Source: Suillus spraguei (lineage: Eukaryota; Basidiomycota; Agaricomycetes; Boletales; Suillaceae). From it: a stretch of 64,000 nucleotides of DNA. Position numbers and translations under genes: made by a program. The notes under the pieces are model-generated. The model ran no database searches. It had not been told where the DNA came from and saw nothing but the letters and a program-made list of their open reading frames with translations. The stretch is from assembly GCA_016800925.1 (NCBI GenBank), contig JABCPU010000285.1:1-64000 (forward strand), read 5' to 3'. This document shows, piece after piece, positions 22,246-35,095 of this stretch (the first letter of the stretch is position 1; each line of letters begins with the position of its first letter).

Positions 22246-23546
22246 TGCCTCACGGTGGAATCGTCACCCCCGAAAGTCGTCACGACCTAAATATCTCACT
22301 CAATTCTTACCTCTACACACAATTCAGAACTTGAGTCGATGTTTCTATCATGCACCTTTCATTGCGAGGTTGAACGATCAATTTTTATTAAGAAACGGTG
22401 AAGTTCATTGAAAGCCGTCAAAGTCACGCTGGTGACAGCCAGCGAGCGCTGCCGTGGCGGAGTTCTAAAAAATACTACCACTGGCTGTTGACTGGCTGTG
22501 ACGACTTTTCAGTGAGCTGACACATTCAGGCATGGTTCGCCCAAAAGGCAAATCACGAGAGTCGCGTGATCCCACTTATGAGCAGCGGATCCAGACTGCC
22601 ATCCAGGGGATTACAACCAAGGTCTACAAGACCATCAAAGAAGCCGCATTGGCCAATAATGTAAGCTAGTATTTTGCCCTCTCCGAGTCACTGTTTTAAT
22701 AACTCTCATGATTTTATCAAACTAGATACCTCGCACAACTTTGGGTGAACGGTACTCAGGGGAACATAAACCACGTCGCGAGGCACATGTAGGTCAGCAG
22801 ATCCTCACGCCTGCACAAGAGCAGACCATTCTCGACTGTCGAGCACGACATCACAACGAAAACCTTTGATGCCTTATCTTCTTATCGACTCAAGGATGAT
22901 TTTATCGCCATTGCTGGCGCTCTGGGGCTTTCTCGCGAGGGGACCGTTGCAACTCTCACTTCGAGAATCAAGGAGTACATTGCCGACCCACCTAATGCTC
23001 ATCTGGCCAACAACCCACGATTTTCAGCTCTGTTTGGCAATGGCAGAACGCGCGCGAGAAACGCCACATCAGCAACTGACAATTCAACTACCATCAGCGC
23101 TGCACCCATTGAAATTCCACCCATTCCAGCACTACCTGCCAATAGCTCTCATTATTCTTCTCGCGAACATCCTAATGATTCTAACATAAATAGTCCTGAT
23201 CCACGCCATGAAATACCTTACAATACTCCTGTACATCCAACTCGCAGCAACATACCAGCATCTCAGCAATTTTCCGGACATTTTACTTCACACCAGCATC
23301 AAGTTCATTTGCCTCATCATGGACCACATAGTTCTCATTCTCATGAAGCATTTCCTGCACCATACAGCCATTATAATTACAACCACATCCCCTACAATAC
23401 TCCACGTCACACCAACCAATCATAATTTTTGACCTGTAACAATTTTTTTAGGCGTTGCCGAGCGGAATTTGAAAGCGGCAGCAGTGAACTGCTGTGACAA
23501 AAGTGTGACTGACGACTTTCGGGGGTGACGATTCCACCGTGAGGCA
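22246..23546. mobile_element. 1.3 kb TIR element with TA target duplication
   Basis: Perfect 37-bp terminal inverted repeats (22246-22282 and 23510-23546) begin TGCCTCACGGTGGAATCGTC. TA flanks both ends (22244-22245, 23547-23548), fitting the Tc1/mariner-pogo superfamily. The only gene inside encodes HTH and SAP domains; no DDE transposase is present, so movement would need an enzyme supplied in trans. Confidence 0.85.
22532..23425 (+). pseudogene. HTH plus SAP-domain protein of the TIR element, frameshifted
   Basis: Exon 1 (22532-22660) and exon 2 (from 22726), joined by a 65-bp GT-AG intron, encode a psq/CENP-B-like helix-turn-helix (YKTIKEAALANN, IPRTTLGERYSG, LTPAQEQTILD) like the DNA-binding end of pogo/Fot1 transposases. 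Near 22831-22842 the frame shifts. From there an open frame without any Met runs to a TAA at 23423-23425 and encodes a SAP-like motif (LSSYRLKDDFIAIAGALGL, TLTSRIKEYI), then a His/Pro/Ser-rich tail. SAP domains bind AT-rich DNA. The missing bases suggest a small deletion in a once single gene. No catalytic DDE residues are seen. Confidence 0.7.
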
Positions 23547-24382
23547 TAGTACTCTAAGTTGGACTGTCGCAGTCCCTGTCAGAGAAGGCGATGGTGATCT
23601 GTGCAATAACAATGACATAAATTGCAGATATACAGTTTACGAACGCAAACCTGAGTCTGACATACTGGAGTACATAGGTACATTACCTCACTAGACTTTT
23701 TTTTTTTTTCAAAACACCTGAGCTATACCAAAAGCATGTTAGAGCCAAGAGGCTTGGCTTGTTAAATTAGTAGCATTATGTAAAGTATTCCGCTCTCGCT
23801 TACTTATTCTCATTCGCTCATTCTTGGCTAGGTTGCTTCTAAAAGTCCGGATTCACTTGGGTTCATGCACCGCTTAGATATCGCACGTCATTCTCATTTC
23901 CCCTCGAGTGGCTGTCTGTCTTTTGCGTGAACTTAGGCCCTAGTATCCCAGGCCTGTACAGTTTAACTTCGCGTTGATCTGCAAATGAGAGATGCGGCGA
24001 CCCGATCCCAAAGGTAAGTATAGTCTGCTCTCATTGCATGATCTAAGACACTGAAGATCAGAAATGAAATGTTCTTCGAGCGACGTCCCGTAGTGGATCT
24101 TCCGTCCTGCACCAACAATATCGGCTTCCTGCTAGCTGCTTGCATGCACGACGCAGAATGAATGTGTTGCATCACACTCATCTATTAAACTCTGACTGGG
24201 TAATGGGTACGTATAGACTATATAGAACACAAAGCACGATCCACTGTACACATCACATTTAAGATAGTTCTGAGAAGAAATGTCCACAAAGGATCGATCA
24301 CTAGAACACGATCATCGCAGTACTAAGGTCTGCAAGTGTTGATTTTAGTAAGTGTGAGGAACGGAAATGGCTTTGAAGAGAC
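23547..24382. other. Intergenic, no gene recognised
   Basis: Contains an 11-base T run near 23699-23709 and the downstream flank of the NLR-like gene. Confidence 0.5.
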
Positions 24383-27300
24383 TCACTCCTCTCGGCACTG
24401 TTGCCAATGCTGTCCATGTGCCATGCAGCTCAAATCAAGCTCTGGACCTCCTCGAGGTATCACTAATGCAATTCTAGGGCTATAAAATGGATGTCGAGAA
24501 GCGGGTGGCACCCAGAATAACAGCCGATGTTTGGGTCCTGCCATCCATCCACTGTCACTATTCAGGAAAAAGGGGGTCGAGTTGCGGTCGTCATGGAATG
24601 CTCCCTCTGTCAACTCAGTAGTGTTGCGCAGAGTATGAATGGGGTAGGGTGAGAAGCGAATGAAGTGATTATTCCCGGTGTTCAATGGCATAGTAGCGGT
24701 GGCCTCGATCGTGCGATGTTCATACGAGAATGCTGAATGATCTAACGCAGCACACTCTTGCAATGGCTGCCGCATCGCTACATCCCACACCCGAACAGTT
24801 CTATCCCAAGAACCAGTGACGATGCGAGTGCCGTCTGGCGATAACGAGACCGAGCTAACTGAATCGGTGTGTCCCCGCAAGGGCTCACCGGCTGCCTTCC
24901 CCATTGCTGCATTCCAAATTCGAACAGTGTTATCCCTTGAACCACTGACAATACAAGTGCCATCCGGCGAGAACAAGACCGAGTTAACTGAATCAGTGTG
25001 CCCCCGCAACGGCTCACCGACTGGTTTCCCCGTCACTACATCCCACAGCCGAATAGTGTTATCCCTTGAACCACTGACGATGCGAGTGCCGTCTGGCGAA
25101 AACGATACCGAGAGAATTGAATCAGTGTGCCCCTGCAAGGACTCACCAACCGGCTCCCCCGTCACCGCATTCCATAGCCGAACAGTGTTATCCGGAGAAC
25201 CACTGACAATGCGATTGCCATCCGGCGAGAACGAGACCGAAATAACTGAATAAGTGTGCCCCCGCAAGGGCTCACTGACTGGTTCCCCCATCGCTGCATT
25301 CCACAGCCGAACAGTGTCATCTGGAGAACCAGTGGCGATGCGAGTGCCGTCCGGCGAGAATGAGACTGAGAGAATTGAATCAATGTGGCCCAGCAGGGGC
25401 TCCCCGACTGACTCCCCCGTCGCTGCATTCCACAGTCGAACAGTATTATCCCTTGAACCAGTGACGATGCGAGTTCCATCCGGTGAAAACGAGACTGAGT
25501 TAACCCAATCAGTGTACCCCACAAGGGTCCACCGATCGACTCTCCCGTCACTGCATCCCACAGCCGAATAGTGTTATCCCTTGAACCAGTGACGATGCGA
25601 GTGCCGTCCGGCGAGAACGAAACCGAGGTAACTGAATCAGTGTGCCCCCGCAAGGGCTCACCGACTGGCTCCCCCGTCGCTGCATCCCACAGTCGAACAG
25701 TCTTATCCAAAGATCCAGTAACTATGCGAATGCCGTCCGGCGAGAATGAAATCGAGTTAACCCAATGAGTGTGCCCCCTGAGCACAGTCTGAACAGCCGG
25801 CCAGTTCATATCACGTCCGGATGCCACACGAAGAGTATTTGGAAATCGTGCAAAAAACTTCCCCGATAGCGGAGAGTTGGCAGGCAAAAATGGAAGTGCT
25901 GATGTATAGAGATGTGGCGTGCTGTGTAAAATCATCCCGCCGAAGACTTGGATGAACCTCTGTACGTCTATTGCAGTCGATGACACATCTATGAATTTTG
26001 GATGACCCTGTAGTTGCCCATGAGCGCTTTTTCCGACACTTGCTAGTAGTGTGCTCACCTCCAACCACTGGGCAATGGCCGGAAGGGTAGGAACTGCACC
26101 GCTGAGCGCATTGATCAGGGCGAGCGACTCGAGCCAGAAAAACACTCGCTCGTGATCGAATAACAATTTCACTTCTTTCGCGAGCTCCTTGTCGAAGACT
26201 GTCGTTCGTACATGTGAAGTCCAAAATCGAGATGAATATGACAGATGTGATGGGATACATTTTTGGACTCCTTCTTGCAGCCCGGGGTCTTTGCTATTAG
26301 GTAGATATGACGACTTTAAATCGCAGATATTGAACCGAAGACCGTGTTCCATCACTCGGAGTGACGCGAATGCAAGGTCGCGTTCCGCCTTTGACAGGTC
26401 GATGAAAAATTCTCCGCTTGATAGTTCGTCAGTTAAGAAATCGCGGAAGGATGAATGAAGGGGTCGGATTGGGGAATCAGGGTTGGTTGTTCCGCTGAGG
26501 AGGGAACCCATGCTTTTTACCACAAGCTCCACATCGAAATTGTCCTCTCGCGTTGGAAAATGGCATCTCATGGCGTTTAGGGAAGCTAAAGGGAGGGGTT
26601 CGGCTGTACCTAGTATTTGTCCCATCACTGAGCGAAATCTCGATAGCTTCGCCGAACGCAGTTTCGGCGGATGGGGAGATGTCTTCCCGTGCATGGTATC
26701 TGTTAAAATGAGGTCATACATACTGTACAACAGCATGCTTCTCTCAGTAGAATCGCGTGACACCACAGCCTCGTAGCAATTCATTCGAGATAGCCCAGCA
26801 TCAGACATTTTGATATATCCACAAGCGAGACGCGCCCACTCGAAAAGTCCATCGGCTTTCTCAGCAAGGACTGTGAACTGTCTGTCCTGGAAATCCAATC
26901 CTTCCAACTCCGTGGATACGTAAGCATGGATGTCGCGCTCTGCGAGTGCTAGTAAAATATCATCCATCGACATCGGTCGAATATGTTGAACACCACGAAA
27001 CTCGTCTGTGATGTCACCCAGCGGGCGAGAGGTAACGATGAAGCGGAAGTTGCCTGGGAAGTCTGTAATTTTTGGAACGGCGGGGTTTGGATGTTTGCCA
27101 ACTAGAATGCGGAGGAGGTCTCTTCGTGTCTCTACTCCACCGCTCTCATCGAGTGCATCGATCATGATCACGATGGGTTCCCCAGTTGACCCAGACTTCT
27201 CCAGTGGTTCGATAAGAAGCTTCTGCCACTGTTGGATAATATCCGCTGTATTCTTGAGCGAATTCGCGATCTGAACTGCATCTGCTAATGCCCGCCTCAT

Positions 27301-28729
27301 CTCCGGATCACGGTCAGCTAGGTCGCGCGCGATCGTGGAAAAGATCTTTTCATGGCGACGATCTGCTTCTCGCTGTCGGTCGAAACAGTAGCACGAACCA
27401 AGCCCCCCAATGTCTTCGAGCCACTTGGCAATAGTGTGGGCGATGGCCGATTTGCCCTTGCCCGCAGGCCCAGATAGCCACAACACACGTGGAACGTTGT
27501 CCCCAGTGCTGTTGGCCCATTCCGTGATCTGGGAAAGGATTTCCATGCGCGTCCCTTGGAGGCATTGTTTCCTTGTATCTAAACCCGCGCCCGCGGCATA
27601 AGTCATGCCACTAAGATCTAGTATTTCTCCTGAAAAAGTATGAGTATGTGTCAAGTCACAAGCACGCCTGAACCCTTGCCCGTACGGTGCACGTGTATGG
27701 CTACAGCGGAAAAACCTCGTCCCGGAAGTTTTCCATGAGCCTATCGAGCACGTCATTGTACTTTTTAATCGTGTCGTCAGTTTCCGAGACGATGTTCTTT
27801 TCAAGTCTGCTCCCTAGGATGATGGTAGAAAAGTTTAAGACGGTACAGAGTGCAACAGTTTGTAAGACTCACAAAGGTTCTTGGTCTCTGAATAATTTTT
27901 GATAAAACGGGCGCATTCACGGGTCTGCTGAGATGTTGCCAAGGACGATGCGCATCGAGGAGATTTTGCCAAGCGTCTGATCTTGTATTATAAAGTCGTA
28001 AACTTGACACAGCTTCTCGATAAGTTTGAGTATCGCTGTGTCGCGATCCGCTTGAGCTAGAATAATCTGCATGAATAATTGCTGAGAAAAAGTGGGAGAA
28101 GAGAAAAAAAAAGAAAACATACTTTGGCTGCGCAGGATAACGTGCCCAGTGCCATCTTTGCATACGGATGTACCTGTGGAACGGGATTAGTTCGGTTCCG
28201 ATCGAGAAGAGGGCCTGCATACATTCGCGATCTTGCCAATGACTTCGTCAAATATTCTGAGGGGTTTGAGATATGTATCCTGGAACTTTCCAGCAGTATC
28301 GAGACCCGCTTGTGCGTCTTGGCTAACAGAAACCACGGTTGTCACAGGTTCCGAAAGTGGACGCATGTATTTTGCAGGCTCTTGAGCATCCTGCGCAACC
28401 ACCAGCATTTAAAGAGCACAAAGAATGGAGAGAATATGAGAACCTACCTCGGGATGCGGGATCGATGAAGCATGGACATTCGGGGGAACAGGACTACGGC
28501 TGCGGGAATTCTTCGAGCGCTTATGGTAATCTTAGTTGTATTCCAGGAGATTCATTGTGGATGTGCGTGAACTCACAGAGGTCCTTAATTTGTTCACACC
28601 GTCCTTGACCTTCCCCAGAAACCGACGCACTTTGTTGCGGGGTCGGTGCTGGATGAAGGATGCGTCAATGTCAGTATTTGGAGTGAAGTGAACTAAGTAA
28701 TCCTCATAAGCTACGTACCGAGCTTTCAC
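24383..28729 (-). pseudogene. NACHT-WD40 NLR-like protein with one frameshift
   Basis: N-terminal exons between about 28729 and 27745 encode a conserved helical region ([49 protein letters not shown]). A long exon follows with [19 protein letters not shown], Walker A GPAGKGKS (near 27450-27475) and Walker [12 protein letters not shown] (near 27148-27178), that is, a NACHT nucleotide-binding domain. A helical linker leads to eight WD40 repeats of exactly 43 residues, with [13 protein letters not shown] and NTVRLW recurring nearly unchanged, and a C-terminal cap (GPKHRLLFWVPP). In fungi such proteins are STAND/NLR receptors linked to self/non-self recognition and cell death. A one-base deletion in a C run (GGG on plus at 25525-25527) shifts the frame between repeats 2 and 3. 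Several 5' exon borders are approximate. Confidence 0.85.
24723..25788 (-). repeat. WD40 repeat array, eight 129-bp units
   Basis: Each unit is 43 codons and the units are very similar in DNA (for example GAGTGCCGTC(T/C)GGCGA and TTATCCCTTGAACCA recur). Such high-identity arrays gain, lose and shuffle units by unequal recombination in fungal NLRs, which changes binding specificity. Confidence 0.9.
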
Positions 28730-29914
28730 GAGCTGTTTCTTGGCTAGATGTGTGAGTTTCTTGAGTCGAATCCCTCGATGAATGGCCTTTCCTCATGATG
28801 ATCAGGGAAAACCTGCTTTCAAATTGAGGTCCTGACACCAAAATAGGATTTTCTGTTATGTAATCCATATTTTGCAAGGCTAACTTCAACATCGAATACG
28901 AGAATGAAAGATAGGCATTGAGTGAATAATCAAAAACTCAAATATCTTTGACGCGACGGACGAGGATGTCTTCGAGTCTGCGATGGATACACCTGTGGTT
29001 CCCACGTAAGTTAGTATAACTCCCATTGTAGTTTCACTCAACCACTGATTCGCGACGTCGATGCTATGTACGCATTGCACTCGAGCTCCTTTGAGGCTCC
29101 ACTTTGGCTCAGTTGACCTCCATTTACTGACGCTGTTATGAAATAATCTCACGCTTAGCGCTCTGGTTTCAGGTGACCAAGCGCCTGTAACGTCGAACCT
29201 AAAACAATTTCCACTACGGCCTGCATATACGCCGAAGTTCAGTGGCTCGCAACCTCTCGCTCTTCGACGCGCTATACTCGGTCTTCGCACCGATGTATTT
29301 GCACACGGTCAACTGTACACAGCGCTATCGGGAGTCCGGAATCGTCGCGACGTTCGAACGTTGTAGCGAGAATATAAACGACAGGACTGTCCGCAGGCGA
29401 GCGCCGGATCGGTTTATCTACATATCGTAAGGACGGGGCAATTTTCAATTTTCGTGTCGACGCCATGTGCGCGCTCCAGCTGGAGCCCCTTTCATGCACC
29501 ATTTCAGGTCACTTTGCGTTCTGTGCGCACTCGTGACTGTAGCGTCTCGGGAATAACTTGAACGGCTACACATTGGCGCTACAGCAGGTCGACGACATTC
29601 TGCCACACAGTGGAAACCATCTTGACAACAAGCATCTATTCGCCAGAAAGACCGAGTCGGCGAGTAGAACGCTCGATATATTATATACATAAAAGATGAG
29701 AAAAATATATATCTGTATGTCTCGAATAAACTCTTTGCATTGATGAAGATGGCTTGAGTGTTCCTTCGTCTAAAGCATTGGTTGGGGCGTAGCGGACCTG
29801 CTACTACAATATTAAATGTAACGTTCTATTTGACTACGAGGGCTACTTTTTCCTGTTATCAATTCATCAGCATTGCTCTGGCGGTATATCATCAAACAGG
29901 GCGCATACATGTGT
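28730..29914. other. Intergenic, no recognised gene
   Basis: A 134-codon minus frame (28886-29290) and smaller frames have no recognisable family and an unusually Arg/Ser-rich composition. They are treated as chance. Confidence 0.4.
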
Positions 29915-31083
29915 CTATTTCCACTTGAGACTGGTCTGACTAGCTCCGTTTGCTTTCACCTTAAAGGAAGGTGTTTTGTAGTATGTGCGCATATAAAATT
30001 TCACGAAAAGCAATAAATAACTTGTGAGAACAGCGCCACCAAAGATCGCTGCTGATTCGTTGCCAGGGCAATCGCCAAAGTGCGGAAGTCCGGGGAAATA
30101 CTTATGGACGTAGTGCTGGTACGCTGACCACAAACTGAGCACAGAGAATGAATGAGAAATGGGGCACATACCGGTGAAATAAAATAAGAGGAGGTCGATG
30201 ATAAATTGGATGATTTGCATTGCGGTGAGGTATTTCTTCCACTGTTGTGACAGTGAGCAAAAGTTCGTCAGAGCGATATGTAATTACCCATAATTTAGCT
30301 CCTCCTGCAGTTGCGTAGTAGTAATAGTCTTTGGAAAAGTCAGTATCATTTCTGAAAGCCCCATGCCACTTACACATCACAACGTGGACAAGAAGGTTGG
30401 TGGCGACAATGATCCAAGACTAAATTATGACGCATGAGTAGGTGGCGATATGGAAGTGCAGGATTCGACTCGCTGGGCTCATTTTGGCATTCAACTGAAG
30501 AAAAGGCAGGAATGCAACTGAGGCATGATGAAAGACGTGCAAAAAGGCTGCCAGTACGGTCTATAGTTGTTTGCAGAGGATGTTAGGCGACGTACTGAGA
30601 GGCTTCTTCCTCAAGACCAAAAATAATGTGTCGAAGAACTCATAGAACTTGAAGTAGTAATTGACAATGTAGTAGAACTCCAGTCTCTATCACCACATAT
30701 CGGTGTGCATTGTGAGTATAACCGGAACTTTTTACTAGTACTAGGTTACTCACATCAGTCCAAGCCGCTGGTGTGCAGATCGTGTCGAAAGTTCCAACGT
30801 TCATCCATACCGAAATCACCTCTTCCGTTATCAATAACAGAAGAACGAGACTTCCGGTGCTGAGAAATGCATTGTGAAATTTAAAGAGCGTATGTAGTTT
30901 GAATGAAGGTAGATCTTTCATGAACTGGCGTGCCACAAAGATGGAAATGAGATAGGAGGCAATGACAGTTGACACGGTTGGCCAAGTAGAGAAGGGCGAG
31001 ACGCCTGGAACGTATGATTTGAGATGAGGGGGGATAGAGTCTGCTGGCACTATCGAAAGCAGGAGGTCAGATAAGGGGGTCAT
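29915..31083 (-). CDS. ELO-family very-long-chain fatty acid elongase
   Basis: Six exons (30754-31083, 30596-30686, 30474-30547, 30374-30419, 30288-30328, 29915-30241) total 909 bases, 302 residues. ELO proteins are ER membrane condensing enzymes that add malonyl-CoA to acyl-CoA. Diagnostic motifs are EFFDTLFLVLRKKP, the histidine box FLHVFHHA, VHVVMYYYYYA and AKLWWKKYLTAMQIIQF. The model begins in a helix-rich N-terminus and ends in a Lys-rich tail (SQTSLKWK), as ER proteins often do. Intron 3 (30420-30473) has a GC donor, GCGAGT; retaining it would put a TAG in frame. A 33-base stretch in the last exon may be a further small intron. Confidence 0.9.
30420..30473 (-). other. GC-AG intron of the elongase gene
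   Basis: The 54-bp intron starts GCGAGT and ends TTTAG. Its removal joins QLNAKMSP to SWIIVATN, matching the family, and removes the in-frame TAG at 30420-30422. The same six donor bases occur in the SDR gene's GC-AG intron. Confidence 0.8.
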
Positions 31084-34059
31084 TTAAGGAGATGATACAG
31101 GTTGAAAGGAGAGGGAAGTATGACCACCGACGAGGTGCTACAAGATTTAACAGTAGACAGCCTGCCCTTATATCCTAAAAACCTCACTAGACATTCCTGA
31201 AATAGACTATAAACACCGTTCGTCAGCTCTGTAATTGACCAAAGAGATCGAAAAAACTAACGGGATCGGGATAGATTTAAATCGTGCGACCTCCGTAGTT
31301 CTGAGTTCGGGACCGATTAGAGTGTATGCATCCAGTAGTGCCACCAATAAGACCAGTGCTTCAGCATACCTTGGTGAATTTGAGCTCACTAACATTGTAC
31401 TGATACTGTTTCAGACATATGTTATGTTAGAATGATAAAAGTCATATATCACTTGACTTTCTTCTGAGGTACTAGTAGTTGAGAGCCAAGCTCGGTGTCA
31501 TAACGGGATGTAGTAAGCTAGTGTTGTCGCAAAGCGAAATGAAGTGGAAATTTGATGACTATAGTAGCAGGGGCCGCCCTAGTAGTAGATTCCGATTAAC
31601 TGAGGCCGGCCGGGCGGTGAACGCTTAACTTACGCGTATTACGGACACTTACGGACGCTTACGACTTCAGTAGTGCACTCATGAATTGGTGGAGATGCCC
31701 TTCACTGTTATTATTTTATTTCGCCATTCTGAACTCACGAGAAATGCAGAACTGAAAGTTTCAACTTGAGTATTGATGTGGAGATTTCCTGTTCCTGGAA
31801 GGTTTTCGTACTATAGAGTAGTTACTTTTTTAACTTTCGGTTGGCGTTTTTGGCAAAGTCCCTCGCTCAATGACATTAATAAGGTTCGACCGAGACTATA
31901 CCAAACAGGGATCGTTGAACGATGCTTTCACGACGATTTCAAATGTAGAACAGTGAGACAGCGAATATAAAAAAGAACATCTGATGCCGAATAAAGCGAT
32001 CACTACAACAAAGCCCGACTGCAAGTGCCAAGCGCTAAGTTACAGAAGAATATTCAAAATTATGATGCATGTGCATTGTGAAACGAATGGCGACCTTAAA
32101 TTATACCAGTACTCTGCCCATGAGTGAACTATCACCGAAATTTCCTCTAAGTCAAATGTCAATTTTGAGGCAAGTCATCTAGATTGCTTCCCCCGCCATG
32201 GTCATGACGCAACGAGGTACTACCACGTTAATGCACAAAAACGCACATTAGCTGACAAAAGATGAACGCCCATGAGCCATATCTGTAAGGAATGATAAAT
32301 GCTAGGCAACAGACAAGGAATAGAAAATACAAACGTTATACAGGCGGCAGCTTGACCGGTCACAAATCTCGTCCCGGAAGAAAAAGTAACGAATTCCGAC
32401 CCAAGAACCCATAGAAACGAAAAAAAAATATTGGAAAAAGACCCCAAGCTCCAAAATGAGGCAAGCGCAAAAGAAAATAGTGGAAGTGCACAAAGCACAT
32501 AGATACGAGATTCTTCGGGCGCTACAATCGGCAGAGTTCATCGTCCTGACGTGCGATCACCATTGATGTCGGCAAAATCCTGCGCATGGACTGTCAGAAG
32601 GATGACGAGCGCGCTGCAGGAAAATGCCTTTATGCTCGTTTCGTCCAGTGAAGATCCCCTTGCTAGAATATAGATCTTGTCAACGAAATACCATCCCTCA
32701 GATGGAGAATGACCTACACAGAATCAGCAAAGAACCGAATTCATACATTATATAACCTCATGCGGCCCACAAATTCTTGAAGACGGGATGATGACTGAGG
32801 TGAAAGTCGTCATCGATGACTAGGAACACGGTGTAGACCCCACTGTCTATAGTGATGTTTAAGCTAAAAAGTGATGAAAAGCTCAAACAGAAAAATAGGA
32901 GTCCCCGGCGTAATGCACGACGATCCTTCACGCTGATGCGCCCGGACGGCACATGGTTTATTCAAGACATCTTCGTCGGCAGAGTATGATTGAGTAGACA
33001 CATTGAGTTGAAAGAGATGGAACCAGAGCCAACAAAAAGCGCAAGACAGGTCTAGCAGATCGTGAAGAGGAGAGACAACAGTTGCAAACATCATCTGCGG
33101 CAAAATTTAGCATCGTACAGTAATCATTGTCATCGGAATGGATACCACGGGGAAAATGACCGTCTTGAAGTCAGATCTTGTGAAAAGCCAAGCAGTCTCC
33201 AAGTAACGCAGCACACGACGCAAAGGAGTCTCTGTGATGCAGAACATGATTAATGTGGAATCCTTTTGCCTTCCAGCATTATGTAGTTCAAAAGGACGGC
33301 CGTATCAAATTTTTGGTTCCGATCATTTGATTTTGCATGACCAGTGACCAGGTGGGCATAGATAACGCAGAATTGCAAGAGTTGTATTGCACGCACAGGC
33401 TGTGTCTGCAGTCATCCTAACCTTGTTTGAAGCAATAATTTGAAAGGATACGACATAACGTGTAGAAACTAGAATAATTACAGTAAGTAGCGATATGCGA
33501 CTGATAACGATAACGCACCCCAGTATGTGGAAGAACGTTATTTGTTTTGATCACGCAGATTGGCTAGACAGATTGTTTGGACTCGTCAAGGCACCATGAT
33601 CACTCTCGGTAAAGTGGTGTATAGTTGACCGCAGACAAATGTGTTCATTTGGAAATGGGCCCGGGAGTCGTGCATCCAAAATTCTAAAAATACCTAAGAA
33701 TGGCCGATGTAGTTACCCATGTAATTATCATCTTGTGAGGTAAGCACTAGTGCGGAAATACGGATTAGAGACAGGAGTCTCATCTTCTCGCCTGATGGCG
33801 CGTCGGGCAGAAATCCAGTTCGCCCCAATCTATGATAATGTCGGAATTGAAATTGAGAACATGCGCGACCTCGAACTCGACGTTGGTCACACTTCACATA
33901 CAGCCTAAAGCCTGGTAGGTGAAGTCAATAGTTGAATCCGAACCAACATAGAACCGTTCGGCCAATACCGAACCGTACTATGGTCCAGTTCTGGCTAATG
34001 CCTGGACCGTGGACCGGACTATCAGCACTATGTCAGTGATGAGCGCGCGGCCGTGATAA
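31084..34059. other. Mostly non-coding 3 kb, one dispersed repeat copy
   Basis: Apart from the repeat at 31617-31757 only short frames occur. Minus-strand hydrophobic frames near 32220-33100 could be relics of a membrane-protein gene, but no continuous exon model or family match was found. Near 33950-34020 there are imperfect GGTCCAG/CTGGACC palindromes. Confidence 0.4.
31617..31757 (+). repeat. Dispersed repeat, copy 2 (of 21855-21996)
   Basis: Same orientation as copy 1, with scattered substitutions and small indels. Similarity starts sharply at GAACGCTTAACTTACGCG and fades after GAAATGCAGAAC. Confidence 0.85.
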
Positions 34060-34593
34060 CTTCCAGCTACTTTCATATCGACAGACCAGATCTTGATTTT
34101 GTTCTTTCACCGCTTTTGTTTAGCTGTACAGACAAAAGGGTCCCCCTCTTGTTACAATATTCGCGCGCGCGAAGTACGCAAAAATGGCCAACTGTCCCAG
34201 TAGTAGTACTCTTGAGACTTGCCGCCGTGCCTGGAAACCGCGGTCCAGCTGTAAAACAGCGTGACATGTCTGCTTACATAACATCTAGTGGCATAGCAGA
34301 AGTCAACACACAGGCCACCACAGTGCCACTTGCATCACTGTAAGGAATCAGCATGGTCAATTGTGAAGATAATAGTGGTATACATGGTAGCACAAGATTA
34401 TCAATCAATAGTCGTACGCTGCGAGAGGTGACAGATGCTCATTGTCGCAGCAATAAGATCATGAAGCGAGGGGACTCCGAGCTTGCCATTTCCAGGACAC
34501 TTCGCGCGCCCAAATATCGCAAGGACCCTTTTGTTTGTACAACAAAAGCGGTGAAAGGAACAAAATCAAATCTGGTCGAAAGTAGCTGTCAAG
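34060..34593. mobile_element. Foldback (long inverted repeat) element
   Basis: Left arm 34060-34190 and right arm 34485-34593 are inverted, diverged copies (CAGCTACTTTC, GATTTTGTTC, TTTCACCGCTTTTGTT, CAAAAGGGTCC and CGCGCGAAGT on each). The 294-bp centre holds no gene. It looks like a MITE-type or foldback element; a target duplication was not identified. Confidence 0.75.
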
Positions 34594-35095
34594 AGAACCA
34601 CGAATCTGGGTAGACTCGTGACCAGTCTGACGCGGACGTACGTCTTTTGACAGGTGACATAGTCAGACTGGTAAGCACGATGTTTGAAACTGTGCAAGTG
34701 CCGGGTGTCACGGTGCCGCTTAAAGCAATAATACTAGTGTCAGTAGCGCCAAACTTGACGACAACTTAAAGATCTTTTGTGGAAAAACAACTGACTAGGG
34801 AACTGGCTGATCGGCTCGTTTACTTCTTGAACAACGTCTCATAACGCTGCACCCTGTTCTTCTCTGCAATTTTTAGCGAAGGACTTTAATACGAACCACA
34901 TTATAGAAGCAACAGCAAGTAATCCAGCCTGGTTGGAAAGGACTCGGAGATGTGGCGCCGATACCAAAGAGCAATTGAAGCCGAAGAAAATTCATCCACT
35001 ATTATACAGTAGATCGAAATGGTGTCGATAATAAGTGCTTGAAGGAGGATCGCGAGAAGCAAGGAATTGAACTTGAACAAGCTATAGTTGCAAGA
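34594..35095. other. No recognisable feature
   Basis: No sustained frame or repeat recognised. Confidence 0.5.

Noticed and set aside
24816..25253. Long plus-strand open frames opposite the WD40 array (also 25254-25571 and 25571-25768)
   Set aside because: Antisense shadows of the 129-bp repeat units: they repeat with the same period and have no family of their own.
28886..29290. 134-codon minus-strand frame as a gene
   Set aside because: No recognisable domain, no supporting splice context, and composition typical of chance frames.
30420..30422. Premature TAG in the elongase gene, suggesting a pseudogene
   Set aside because: It lies at the end of a 54-bp GC-AG intron; splicing that intron restores family homology and keeps the frame.
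32220..33110. Membrane-receptor gene on the minus strand
   Set aside because: Hydrophobic frames occur, but no exon chain with consistent splice sites or family motifs could be built.
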